Source: a virus
DNA: 31,948 nt
Direction: 5' to 3' (one strand)
IMG/VR virus record: IMGVR_UViG_3300050020_000059
Location: 1-31,948 of that record
Under the pieces are notes generated by a model, which was given only the letters and a program-made list of their open reading frames with translations, was not told the origin of the DNA and did no database searches. The translations under genes were made by a program, and so were the position numbers. Of the stretch, positions 1 through 7,609 are shown piece by piece (the first letter of the stretch is position 1; every line of letters starts with the position of its first letter).

Positions 1-149
1 GCGTGCAGGGCATCCAGATTGCAAGACAGGTAGCGCGAGAACTCCATGCAGGCGCGCTTGGCCCGCTTGCCGTGGCTGGCATCGAGCCAGGCCTGATACA
101 GCGCATCGGGCGTGAACGCCTGCTCAAACAAAAAACCCAGGCGCTTCAT
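1..149 (-). CDS. DGR reverse transcriptase, N-terminal part (cut by window edge)
   Basis: Seen: an open frame begins with ATG at 149 and runs off the left end, giving about 50 residues, starting MKRLGFLFEQAF and containing the basic patch GKRAKRACMEF. Family knowledge: retroelement reverse transcriptases of the DGR class begin in this way (a short 'K.L..L..A' segment followed by GKR.KR...EF), well before the catalytic YxDD box, which is outside the window. Context is decisive: a TR, an avd gene and a VR-bearing target gene lie directly upstream in the same orientation. A G-rich stretch (GGGGG) 7 bases before the ATG can serve as ribosome binding site. Inferred role: makes mutagenised cDNA from the TR transcript, with Avd as partner. 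It cannot be judged from here whether the enzyme is intact. Confidence 0.85.
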   Translation of the reverse strand, partial: MKRLGFLFEQAFTPDALYQAWLDASHGKRAKRACMEFSRYLSCNLDALH

Positions 150-291
150 CGCATGGCCCCCAGACGGTCGAGCACAACATGGTGCCTACTGGTAAAAGGG
201 CGTGCAGCAGATTTAGCGTAAGGTTTCCCGGCACGCAGGACAGCGCCTCCCTTGATTCCACATTTCACTTGCGTGATACGAGGCTTCGAGT

Positions 292-402
292 CAGAGCGAA
301 AGCCGTAGTTATCGTTCGAGTTGCCACGGACATTGTTGCAATTCAAGGCCCAAACGCTTGCTATCGAGGAGTTGTTCCAGTTCGCGCCGGAGTTCGGGCA
401 CA
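292..402 (-). repeat. DGR1 template repeat (TR)
   Basis: This 111-bp block is a near copy of 867-977 at the 3' end of the variable protein gene. Read on the minus strand it is rich in AAC/AAT codons (if translated: NSGANWNNSS...NCNNVRGNSNDNY). The VR differs from it at 19 positions; 17 are adenines here (15 A-to-G, 2 A-to-C in VR) and two are thymines (positions 330 and 301). It starts 6 bases after the avd stop codon and ends 142 bases before the reverse transcriptase start, the usual avd-TR-RT order. No protein-coding role is likely; it is the RNA template. Confidence 0.95.
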
Positions 403-407
403 ACATA

Positions 408-836
408 TCAAGACGCTTCCCTTGGGGTTCCCGCCACCGGGATACTTTTCGTTTTGTCAGCGGCAATCCAGCCGCCGATCATCCGGCCCAGCTCGTCAAC
501 CATGCGGCTGATCGTCAGGTACCGGTGTGTCGCTGTTTTGGCGTGGTCTTTGTCAATCTTGGCACCGTCCTTAAATGAGAAGTAGCCCAGCTCGAAAGCC
601 AGGCGAAGGAACATGCGCAACTGCTCGTGCGCGATGTCGGCATTGGTCAGAGAGGTTTTCTTTTGGTAGCGCTTTTGCGCTTCCACGATGAAGCCATAGA
701 CCTCATACGCTTTGACGCGGATGGTCTGCGACAGCCCGAACTTCTCGTGCTTGGGGAAGTGGTTCAAGTACAGGTTCATTTGCTTGGCAAAGTCCGTGAA
801 CTTGACATCGAGCTTGGCTTCATCGTGATGGCCCAT
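408..836 (-). CDS. avd: DGR accessory variability determinant (Avd)
   Basis: The 142-residue product matches the Avd family: a small helical protein with the motif FPKHEKFGLSQ around residues 28-38, a long charged helix through residues 50-90, and a C-terminal ELGRMIGGWIA around residue 116-126. Known Avd proteins form barrel-shaped pentamers of four-helix bundles that bind nucleic acid and the DGR reverse transcriptase and are needed for mutagenic retrohoming. The gene starts 16 bases after the variable protein stop and ends 6 bases before the TR, so it is probably co-transcribed with both. The start ATG at 836 has no strong Shine-Dalgarno sequence; translational reinitiation from the upstream gene is plausible. 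Extra charged residues at the N-terminus (MGHHDEAKLD) make it slightly longer than typical. Confidence 0.9.
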   Translation of the reverse strand: MGHHDEAKLDVKFTDFAKQMNLYLNHFPKHEKFGLSQTIRVKAYEVYGFIVEAQKRYQKKTSLTNADIAHEQLRMFLRLAFELGYFSFKDGAKIDKDHAKTATHRYLTISRMVDELGRMIGGWIAADKTKSIPVAGTPREAS

Positions 837-852
837 CGCTAGCGCTCAAGGC

Positions 853-2199
853 TCAGAGATACAAGGCAGAGCGAAGGCCGCAGCTATCGCCCGAGGCGCC
901 ACGGCCACCGTTGCAAGCCAAGGCCCAAACGCCCGCTATCGAGGAGCCGCTCCAGCTCGCGCCGGAGTCCGGGCACATTTCGTTAGGCCGTGCGTCATAC
1001 ATATAGTCGTTGCCAAACTGGTTGGAGCCACCAACACCCCCCACCAGCGGTACGCCGGCGCCTGCCATGGCCCAGGCTGTGCCGCTGGTGGCCTCAGACA
1101 ACACCTGCGCTGCGGAGCCAAAGGTCTTGTTGCTGGCGCTGGCGGTCAAGGCGCCGTAGGTGGCGCCAATGTTGGTGTACATGGCGGCCAGGCCGGTGGC
1201 ACCCCAGCAGTCGGTGGCCAGGGTGTTGCTGGCGGTGATGGCGTTGACATCGACCGCTGTATTGAGCAGATAGAAGTTTGTGCCGTCGCTGGTCAGGCCA
1301 AACGGAGCGATCTCCCACACCAGGCCATTGAGGTCGGCTACGCCGCAGTTCTGGCCGTTGTGCGTTGTTTTGGCAAAGAAATTTGCAGAGCCGGTTTTGC
1401 CGCAACCGGCATAGGTGGCGTTGCCGTCCCACACGTAGGCAATGCTGGCGTCGTTAGTGTCGCCCAAAGCATTGTTGTTATTGCCCTTGGGGAAGTTGGT
1501 AGCGCCGCTTGAATACCAGGCGTTGTAAGTGGTGCCGCTGGACGCACTGCCATGTGCCAGTGAGAGCAAGGCAAGCGCACCGTTCTCAAACAGAGATTTC
1601 GGGTGGAACGCCGCGCCGCGTGTTTTGGCAGCGGCAATGGTGCCATAGAAGGCATCGGCGGCACCAATGGAGCTGAACGGCGTGTTGGCCAGCCCGCCTC
1701 GGATGGCGCTGGTGAGCACTACACCGTTTTTGAGTGAGCTGGCCAGGCTACCGTTCTTGCTGCACAGATATTTGTCCACAAAGAAGCCGGGCCGGATCGA
1801 GTTGCCGTTGTAGAAGGCGCGATGCAAGGCATACCCAGCGGCATTGGCGGTGGCCACATCGGCGTAGTAGCCAAAGGCCTTGATGTCCACCACGTTCAGG
1901 GCAAAGCCATTGGCTCCGGTCCCGTATTTGTAAAAGAACGCCGGGATGTAGCACATGATCGAGCCATCGGTGTACTGGTAATTGCCGTAAGCATCCGAGG
2001 CCGGGTCGTTGGTGCCATAGAGCGCCGCAAAGTTGGCCGGAATGCTGGGCGCAATGCCCACGCCAAAGCCTTGTTGGCCAGGCGTGCCGATGTTGTTGAC
2101 CAGGCCCGCGCCGGTGGCGCTGCCGATGCGGATGCCGCCAGGGAAACTGACGGGCGAGCCATCAGGGGTTTGAATGGTGCGTACAACTGCTGTGCTCAT
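853..2199 (-). CDS. DGR1 variable protein, C-type-lectin/FGE-like receptor-binding protein
   Basis: A 448-residue protein whose C-terminus carries the VR. The C-terminal two thirds read like a formylglycine-generating-enzyme/sulfatase-modifying type of C-type lectin fold: a GLVWEI box near residue 293, a Trp-containing block before the variable segment, and RPNEMCPDSGAS leading into it. This is the fold used by DGR targets such as Mtd of Bordetella phage BPP-1. The N-terminal part (SFPGGIRIGSATGAG) is probably the attachment to the virion. It follows the tail fiber gene by 35 bases and has a good ribosome site (AAGGA, 8 bases before ATG). Inferred role: tip of the tail fiber apparatus, with a ligand-binding surface that is mutated to change host receptor choice. 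Confidence 0.88.
   Translation of the reverse strand: MSTAVVRTIQTPDGSPVSFPGGIRIGSATGAGLVNNIGTPGQQGFGVGIAPSIPANFAALYGTNDPASDAYGNYQYTDGSIMCYIPAFFYKYGTGANGFALNVVDIKAFGYYADVATANAAGYALHRAFYNGNSIRPGFFVDKYLCSKNGSLASSLKNGVVLTSAIRGGLANTPFSSIGAADAFYGTIAAAKTRGAAFHPKSLFENGALALLSLAHGSASSGTTYNAWYSSGATNFPKGNNNNALGDTNDASIAYVWDGNATYAGCGKTGSANFFAKTTHNGQNCGVADLNGLVWEIAPFGLTSDGTNFYLLNTAVDVNAITASNTLATDCWGATGLAAMYTNIGATYGALTASASNKTFGSAAQVLSEATSGTAWAMAGAGVPLVGGVGGSNQFGNDYMYDARPNEMCPDSGASWSGSSIAGVWALACNGGRGASGDSCGLRSALYL
867..977 (-). repeat. DGR1 variable repeat (VR)
   Basis: The 3' end of the variable protein gene (residues about 408-445 of 448) repeats the TR at 292-402. Changes at TR adenines recode Asn to Asp, Ser, Gly or Ala, Ser to Gly and Tyr to Cys; one change (GCA to GCG) is silent. 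Several AAY codons in the TR are thus already diversified, so this is a used acceptor. The 3'-most bases (867-875 on plus) are identical in both copies and the T/C mismatch at 876 lies next to them, as expected at the initiation-of-mutagenic-homing (IMH) end, which must tell VR from TR. Confidence 0.95.
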
Positions 2200-2234
2200 G
2201 GTGTTTGTCCTTGGAAGTTTGGGTGTGCGGCGGG

Positions 2235-3404
2235 TTAATGAATGGACCAGGTGGCGTTGTCACCCACAGTGACGGTTACGCCGTCGGCGATGGTGATAGG
2301 GCCCACGCTGGCGGCGTTGTAGCCTGATGCGATGGCGAAATTAGCCGTGATCTTGCGCGGGTTCAAGCGGATCGGTGAGTCGGCCGATTTAGCGCTGATG
2401 GTGGCCGTGGTTTCGTCACCAGTGTTGGTGTTTGACGTGTTGCCCAAAACCGTACTCTGCGCATCGGTGACGTAGCGTTTGTTGGTCGAATCGGCAATGT
2501 CGGCAGTTGTTGCGTCCGTACCGGATGTGACCAGACCCTTCGCGTCATAAGTGACCTTCGTCTTCGTGGTGCCGGTGATCGCACCATTGCCGGCGACCTT
2601 GGCGTCCAGGCTGTCCTTGACCAGCTTCTCGCTTGCGTAGTGCGTGTCGTCTGGAGTGGCTTGGAAAGATGTTCGCTTGTTCGCGCTGTTCTCTGCCGTG
2701 TAGCCGAGATTGTTCTCAACGACCGCCCAATTTGTCGAGGTTTGGCCGGGTGAGTCGATAAGAGCCCGAAGAACGTCACCGATGTTGACAACGACTCCAC
2801 CGGCCAGAGTTCCGGCAGCGCTGATCGTCCACAGGTCACCCTTGACTGGCAAGCCGCCTACACCACGACCGCCAGTTGCGGGGTAGGTTGTGGCTACCGC
2901 GCTCCAGGTTCCGCGATCGTCCCACGCGCCTACCACCAGGCCGTCAGCGTAAGAGTGAGCCGAAGCAAGTACGGCAGCATCAGCAGCAGCTTGAGCCGTA
3001 GAGACTGGCTTTGCGCTGTCAGCAGTGTTATCCGCTGAGCCTAAGCCGACTTGCGCTTTGGTAACGCTGTGAGGATTGCTCACGCTGTCCATGTGGTCGT
3101 CAACGGCTGTGGTGAACCCAGCAGTCAAGCGCAATTCAAGGCGAATGCCTACACCCCATGAAGCAGCAGTCGTGCCCTCTTGCGCTCGCACCACAGTCAG
3201 CGTGTTGCTGGCCTTGGCGGTGCATTTGACGATCTCCCAGGCATTCTCCTGGCCGTTGCTGTTCAAGCCGATCAGGGCGGCTTTGAAGACTCTTCCGCCC
3301 GCTGGTGTCGGTAAGCTGCTCGCGTCGGCCAGCGTGATGCTGGTGTCGGTGTTGTTGATACCGACGGCAAGAATACTGCCCGCGTTGTTGGTGAAGTCTT
3401 GCAT
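2235..3404 (-). CDS. tail fiber protein
   Basis: A 389-residue protein with features common in phage fibers: a small N-terminal beta domain that likely docks to the adaptor, then VTKAQVGLGSADNTADSAKP, a segment found again and again in fiber shafts, then an Ala-rich helical piece and repeats rich in Thr/Ser/Asp. The C-terminus (SVGPITIADGVTVTVGDNATW) is a short beta tail typical of fibers whose receptor-binding tip is supplied by the next gene. It abuts the preceding adaptor gene directly (stop 3405-3407, ATG 3404; AAGGA 7 bases upstream) and the DGR variable protein follows it. Role by family and position; receptor is unknown. Confidence 0.8.
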   Translation of the reverse strand: MQDFTNNAGSILAVGINNTDTSITLADASSLPTPAGGRVFKAALIGLNSNGQENAWEIVKCTAKASNTLTVVRAQEGTTAASWGVGIRLELRLTAGFTTAVDDHMDSVSNPHSVTKAQVGLGSADNTADSAKPVSTAQAAADAAVLASAHSYADGLVVGAWDDRGTWSAVATTYPATGGRGVGGLPVKGDLWTISAAGTLAGGVVVNIGDVLRALIDSPGQTSTNWAVVENNLGYTAENSANKRTSFQATPDDTHYASEKLVKDSLDAKVAGNGAITGTTKTKVTYDAKGLVTSGTDATTADIADSTNKRYVTDAQSTVLGNTSNTNTGDETTATISAKSADSPIRLNPRKITANFAIASGYNAASVGPITIADGVTVTVGDNATWSIH

Positions 3405-3683
3405 TTAGATTTCCTTTACCTTGAGCGTCACTTCATCCTGAAACACGCGCCCATCGGCGGTGTACGCAGTGACCGTCACCTTGTAGGAAACTCCGTCGGC
3501 GCCGCCCGAGGCCCAGAACTTGACCCGCGGGTCATAGACGCCCACATCTTCAATCGTCAAGCCGGATGGGATGACTGATGCGGTGGCGGTTTCGATGTTG
3601 TCACCCACAGTCAGGACGTCGGCGTAATTGATCGTGTAGCTGAAACGCTCTATCGGCTGCTTGGGGTCGGCCTTGAACTTCAT
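3405..3683 (-). CDS. fiber-tail adaptor-like protein
   Basis: A 92-residue all-beta-looking protein ending in GRVFQDEVTLKVKEI. It resembles the small phage proteins annotated as fiber-tail adaptors, which have an immunoglobulin-like sandwich and sit between the tail and the fiber. The gene lies between the long repeat protein and the fiber gene, and its ATG overlaps the upstream stop codon (ATGA at 3680-3683), so translation is coupled. The assignment rests on pattern memory and position; no catalytic motif is expected. Confidence 0.6.
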   Translation of the reverse strand: MKFKADPKQPIERFSYTINYADVLTVGDNIETATASVIPSGLTIEDVGVYDPRVKFWASGGADGVSYKVTVTAYTADGRVFQDEVTLKVKEI

Positions 3684-5449
3684 GCGACTCTCCTGAATTC
3701 GGTCTCTTGGAATGGGCGCACAAACTCCAACACCACAACCGTGCGCGTGAAAGTGCGCTCAGGTGGGTCGTAGGACTCAGGATTACATACGCTGTCGGCG
3801 TAGATTTCTGCTGTACCGGCGATGAGCGAGGTACTGGTGTGCCAGACAGCTATTTGGGCTGCTATTTCTGCGCTGCAATCAATGTTGGCCACCGGGAAGC
3901 CAAGGAAGTGGGTGGACGCTGGAGCGTTGATTTCTGCGCTGCAATCAATGTTGGCGGTTGGCTTCTTGACCAACAGCGCCTCCGCGCTCATATCGGCGCT
4001 GGAGGCTATTGAACTGGTTGGAAGTACATGGCGCACGCCATCTGCCGTGAAACTGGCGGTGTTTTCCAGCGTGATGCTGGGGAGTACGGTACGCAGTGCT
4101 GTAGCCGTTATGGACCCGGTGCCGATCATGCTGGCCACAGCGATCTTGCCGATGGTCACATTGCGCCAATCGGGGTACAAATTCGCAGAACCGAACGCAG
4201 CCGCATCAGCAACACACACACGCACCGCATCAGCAGCAAGAGTCGCCGCGCAAGCCATGTCTGAGGCTGGGTAGAACAGTTTGTCTGCGCTGGCCGTCAT
4301 CGCTGCTGTACTGGCGAGCGTGATGTTGTCAGGAATCAACCAGCGCACGCCGTCTGCCGTTACCTCGGCGGCACAACTTGGACTGCTGGCGGGTTCTACG
4401 GTGCGCAAGGCCGTCACAACAACTGTGGCCCCGCCGCTTGGGTTTGACACTGGCTTGAGTATGCGCAGGGCAGTCCCCGTAGCTGTTGCATCACCCGTCA
4501 AAACAACACTGGCGTGGCGGGTAGCCAATCCAGAGGCAACAAGTTCTGCACTGTCCAAGATGGAAACTTGCGCCGCGTGCTTTTGCAAGGCCGTGCCAGT
4601 CAGATCGCCCGTACCTGCCAGTGTGATGTTGGCCGGGATCAGTTTCTTGAGAGCCGTTGCACTCAGTGCAGCAGAACACCCCAGTTGAACGAATGGAATG
4701 GCGACGACATTGGGCTCGGCGTTGACGATGGCTGCGCTGCCCACGGCATTGGCGCGCCCTGGTTGCCTGATCGTCCCCACGCCCGATGCGCTTGCGTCAC
4801 AGACCAGCGTGGCTCCGACCTCGCGGATCAGAACCTCGGCGGTGATTACCTCGGCCCCCGCTATGGCTACCGCGTAGGTCTCATGGGTGAAGAAACTCGC
4901 GCCACTGAGCTTAATCGCCGTCTCGGCCCGAACTGAGGCAGTACCCAAAGACGCCGTGCAGCGCGCCATGCGCCACCCTGTGGGCTCGATACTGATCTCA
5001 ACACCACAAATACCCGTAGCGCTGGAGCGTGCAGCTTGTACCCGCGTGGCATCTGCTGTGACGTCTGCGCCGCTATCGACAGCGCCTGTGGCCATTGTGC
5101 TGGCCACCACCGCGATGATTTCCGCACCACACTGAATTGATGCCACACCCTGTACATCACGCAGCACGTAGGCAACAATTTCAGCGCTGCCCCCCGCTTG
5201 CGCCTGGCTGGCGTGCGTATGTGTTGGGATCGGGTAGAACCCACCTACACCATCAAGATTGGCCGCAACGTAGCGTGTAACTGTCGGATCAGCAGTGACA
5301 TACGCTGCCGAAGATACCGGGGCCAGCGCCTCGGCATCGCGAATAGCAACCGCATTGACCGAAGCCGAGCAGTCGATACTGGCCGTAGCCAATACCAGTG
5401 CATAGATCACCCCGTTAAGGGATGACTTATTCAGGCCAAAGCGGTTCAT
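3680..5449 (-). CDS. long tandem-repeat structural protein (about 20-residue repeats)
   Basis: A 589-residue protein made of roughly 25 degenerate repeats of about 20 residues. The loose pattern is hydrophobic-x-x-(S/T)A-x-(V/L/I)-x-A-x-A-(L/V), then a short variable stretch often ending in Pro; clear copies are ANIDCSAEINAPAS and ANIDCSAEIAAQ. The strict alternation of small and hydrophobic residues suggests stacked beta strands, such as a solenoid or fibrous shaft. A non-repetitive C-terminus (RTVVVLEFVRPF) may be the attachment part. It sits between a tail-associated protein and the fiber adaptor, so a virion role is likely. I do not recognise the family. Two of the repeats share a perfect 26-bp DNA direct repeat (3864-3889 and 3930-3955), a sign of recent repeat duplication. 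Confidence 0.7.
   Translation of the reverse strand: MNRFGLNKSSLNGVIYALVLATASIDCSASVNAVAIRDAEALAPVSSAAYVTADPTVTRYVAANLDGVGGFYPIPTHTHASQAQAGGSAEIVAYVLRDVQGVASIQCGAEIIAVVASTMATGAVDSGADVTADATRVQAARSSATGICGVEISIEPTGWRMARCTASLGTASVRAETAIKLSGASFFTHETYAVAIAGAEVITAEVLIREVGATLVCDASASGVGTIRQPGRANAVGSAAIVNAEPNVVAIPFVQLGCSAALSATALKKLIPANITLAGTGDLTGTALQKHAAQVSILDSAELVASGLATRHASVVLTGDATATGTALRILKPVSNPSGGATVVVTALRTVEPASSPSCAAEVTADGVRWLIPDNITLASTAAMTASADKLFYPASDMACAATLAADAVRVCVADAAAFGSANLYPDWRNVTIGKIAVASMIGTGSITATALRTVLPSITLENTASFTADGVRHVLPTSSIASSADMSAEALLVKKPTANIDCSAEINAPASTHFLGFPVANIDCSAEIAAQIAVWHTSTSLIAGTAEIYADSVCNPESYDPPERTFTRTVVVLEFVRPFQETEFRRVA
3864..3889 (-). repeat. 26-bp direct repeat, copy 1
   Basis: Perfectly identical to 3930-3955, 66 bp away, within the 20-residue-repeat protein gene. 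Both encode the ANIDCSAEI core of neighbouring repeats. The spacing of 66 bp is 22 codons, so recombination between the copies would remove or add exactly one protein repeat in frame. Confidence 0.9.
3930..3955 (-). repeat. 26-bp direct repeat, copy 2
   Basis: Second copy of the repeat at 3864-3889, identical over all 26 bases. Confidence 0.9.
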
Positions 5450-5462
5450 GGTCGCCTTTTAG

Positions 5463-5888
5463 TTAGGCGACGGTGACAGTCAGTGCCGAGATCCCGAAAC
5501 TGAGCACGTCGCCCACCAGCAGCGTCTTGGGAGACACAAGTGGCGCGTGGTACAGCAGGTTGCCGCCGGTGGCCGCGTCATAGATGCCGATATGCGTCAC
5601 CGTTACGCTGGCTGCGCCGTTATTGGCCGCGTAGGTCAACACTTTGGCATTGGTCGATACACCATCAGCCGGGGCCGACCAGCCTGTTGAAATCCCAGCG
5701 CCCGCGGCAGCATCTTGACGGGCATAAGCGGGCCAGGCGGCAGCCTGGACCTCATTGGCCGTGATGTTGGCATCGGTGATGTCGGCCGTAGCCAAGGCCA
5801 GATAGATGCCAGCAGGCACCGGAAACGCCGCCCCGCGCAGCGTGGTTTCGATGATGTTGGCTTCGCTGTAGTTACTGAATTTAGACAT
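5463..5888 (-). CDS. tail-fiber-associated virion protein
   Basis: A 141-residue protein beginning MSKFSNYSEANIIETTLRG and containing PAGIYLALATADITDAN, then a beta-rich half with HIGIYDAATGGNLLYHAPL and a C-terminal GDVLSFGISALTVTV. This is the signature of a conserved group of small phage proteins usually named tail fiber proteins or virion proteins; the GIYDA box and final beta strands are typical. It lies between the second adaptor protein and the long repeat protein in the late operon. Function within the virion is not established; position suggests tail or fiber attachment. Confidence 0.6.
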   Translation of the reverse strand: MSKFSNYSEANIIETTLRGAAFPVPAGIYLALATADITDANITANEVQAAAWPAYARQDAAAGAGISTGWSAPADGVSTNAKVLTYAANNGAASVTVTHIGIYDAATGGNLLYHAPLVSPKTLLVGDVLSFGISALTVTVA

Positions 5889-5920
5889 GATGGTCTCCTA
5901 GAAAAGTGAAAGTGAAAGGG

Positions 5921-6625
5921 TTAATCAGCCACCGCCTGCATCCCCGGTTTCATCTGGGGTGCAACGGACACGGTGGACTTGATTTCGATTCCCAGCGTGT
6001 TGGCGAACGCGCTGTAATGCGCTTGGGCGCGTTGCACGTTCCCTGCGAACTCGCTGTCCTTGGAATAGGCGCGGTACAGGATGTAGTCGAGAAGTGCGTT
6101 GCCGTAGATGTCGGGCAGCGTAATGTTTCCGTTGACCGACGTGTACAAGGCACCCTCGGCAGGTTCAGTGATGTCAGTCGGATAGGCCGAATACATCACT
6201 TCAAGTTGTGCGGCTGTGGTGGCCGGCGGATAGACGTAGAAGGTCTTCGGGTCCCTCGGGTCGTACATGTAATGCAGAATGTTGACCGATCCCGTTAGGT
6301 TGTGCCACCCTGGGGTTTGTGAATCCAGAATTTGACGCGGAACCAGGCGAACCGCCTTCTTGTCCGAGCCGGCGGCCATGTTGCGTGTGATCTCGATCAA
6401 CTTGGAAGGCGCCGGGGTCAGATTAGCGTTGTCCAGGTCCTGTCTGGAGCCGTTGGCCAGCGTCATGGTTGTCGTGGTATTGAGTGCGTCAGGTCGGTAC
6501 GCAACCACCTCGCGCTGGGCGTCATTGAGCCAGCGCACCAGTTCATTGGCCGGCCAGCGTATTGATGTGGTGTCTTGCAGCACTCCGACGGCGCGCTGGA
6601 CTATGGATTGGGCGGTAATGGTCAT
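5921..6625 (-). CDS. phage neck/adaptor protein, DUF6682-like
   Basis: A 234-residue protein with the pattern seen in podoviral adaptor (head-completion) proteins of the DUF6682 type: an N-terminal helical segment with LVRWLNDAQREVVAYRPDA, a middle beta region with FYVYPPATTAAQLEVMYSA, and a C-terminal helical pair with LLDYILYRAYSKDSEFAGN. Such proteins form a ring beneath the portal and join head to tail. It follows 6687-7310, another adaptor-like gene, across an intrinsic terminator (6638-6665). Start ATG at 6625 has the stretch CTAGGAG 7 bases upstream. Confidence 0.6.
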   Translation of the reverse strand: MTITAQSIVQRAVGVLQDTTSIRWPANELVRWLNDAQREVVAYRPDALNTTTTMTLANGSRQDLDNANLTPAPSKLIEITRNMAAGSDKKAVRLVPRQILDSQTPGWHNLTGSVNILHYMYDPRDPKTFYVYPPATTAAQLEVMYSAYPTDITEPAEGALYTSVNGNITLPDIYGNALLDYILYRAYSKDSEFAGNVQRAQAHYSAFANTLGIEIKSTVSVAPQMKPGMQAVAD

Positions 6626-6637
6626 GTGAGGCTCCTA

Positions 6638-6665
6638 GAAAAAGAAAACCGCCTCAAAGGGCGGT
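6638..6665 (-). terminator. intrinsic terminator between the two adaptor genes
   Basis: On the minus strand: stem ACCGCC, loop CTTTGA, stem GGCGGT, followed by TTTCTTTTT. It lies inside the late operon, just before the 5921-6625 gene, so it probably tunes expression or is passed by antiterminated polymerase. Confidence 0.75.
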
Positions 6666-6686
6666 CGCAATGCTTAAAGAATGGGG

Positions 6687-7310
6687 TCAGATCGGTAGCA
6701 ATTTGCCCCGGTGCGGTGAGCGCTGCCTGAAGTCTTCGTTTGCGGCCGAGCGCATTGCGGCATCAAATTGGTTTTTGAAAACACCAGCCAATGCTGGGCT
6801 ACTCCAGGCGACTCCGACACTGGCCATGAGCCGGGCCTTAGCTCCTGCTGCAATGGCATCGGCAAATCGATTCACCAGGTCGTCATGGACTGTCGTGGCA
6901 GTCGCGGTTGGCTTGGTGGCGATCTGCAAGGCAATGACGTCGCCCGCCACCGGCGCCGGGAAGACCCGGTACGTTTCTTGATCGAGCTGCACAACCTTGT
7001 TGCCAATGCTCACAGGTGTTGTGGCTTGCCAGTCATTGGGCAAGTCCTTGTAGGAAATCACGTCATATCCATCGACGTCATCATTCACGTTGACTTTGAT
7101 GACTTTGACCAGTTCCTGGCCCGTGGGTAGATCGAAGTCGAACGATGTTTCACCACCGGCGGCTATCACCGGGTCACTCCACTCCCGAATTGCCTTTGTG
7201 GTCTGGCAGAACTCGCGCGCGGCAATGCGCAGGGCGTTGTCCACCACCGGGTTCGGGCACCCGAGCACATCCACAAGGATGTAGGGGTAGAACTGGTCCC
7301 AGGCTTTCAT
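6687..7310 (-). CDS. phage head-tail adaptor-like protein
   Basis: A 207-residue protein opening with FYPYILVDVLGCPNPVVDNALRIA and AAREFCQTTKAIREW, followed by a beta region and a C-terminal helical segment (VNRFADAIAAGAKARLMAS). This order (helical N-terminus selecting 'AAREFC', beta insert, helical C-terminus) resembles small podoviral adaptor proteins next to the portal ring. Start overlaps the end of the upstream gene (ATGA at 7307-7310), so the two are translationally coupled. Family naming is by resemblance; the head-neck position supports it. Confidence 0.55.
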   Translation of the reverse strand: MKAWDQFYPYILVDVLGCPNPVVDNALRIAAREFCQTTKAIREWSDPVIAAGGETSFDFDLPTGQELVKVIKVNVNDDVDGYDVISYKDLPNDWQATTPVSIGNKVVQLDQETYRVFPAPVAGDVIALQIATKPTATATTVHDDLVNRFADAIAAGAKARLMASVGVAWSSPALAGVFKNQFDAAMRSAANEDFRQRSPHRGKLLPI

Positions 7311-7582
7311 TCAGTTTCCGCCTTGGGTTTGGACCCGGGTTTCTTCTTGGCCACGATGTCGCTGATCGCTACCGGAGCGGGAGTATTGACAACCACGTCT
7401 GCCAGCGAAGGTTTTGGCCTGGCGTCTTCAACGCGCTCCCAAATGTCGGGGTGTTTGGCAAGCTTGGCCCAGGTGGTCTCATCGACCTCTTGCACGTCGC
7501 CATTGCCAACCCACACGGTCTTGGTCATGGCCACGTTGTCGGTCTTGACTGGCTTGACGCCTACATATTTCACTTTCGGCAT
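7307..7582 (-). CDS. small uncharacterised head-region protein
   Basis: A 91-residue protein with an N-terminal beta-looking part (MPKVKYVGVKPVKTDNVAM), a short helix containing TTWAKLAKHPDIWERV, and a disordered Pro/Lys-rich tail (KKKPGSKPKAETE). I do not recognise a domain. It has a plausible ribosome site (GGAG, 7 bases before ATG) and overlaps the next gene by the ATGA arrangement. Small proteins of this layout often sit between capsid and adaptor genes, which is all that can be said. Confidence 0.6.
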   Translation of the reverse strand: MPKVKYVGVKPVKTDNVAMTKTVWVGNGDVQEVDETTWAKLAKHPDIWERVEDARPKPSLADVVVNTPAPVAISDIVAKKKPGSKPKAETE

Positions 7583-7609
7583 TGAGTTCTCCTATGAATT
7601 TTCAGTTAC

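Noticed and set aside
146-466. Open frame through the TR that reads like the variable protein C-terminus
   Set aside because: It is the template repeat read in frame; it lacks a proper start and is not expected to be translated.
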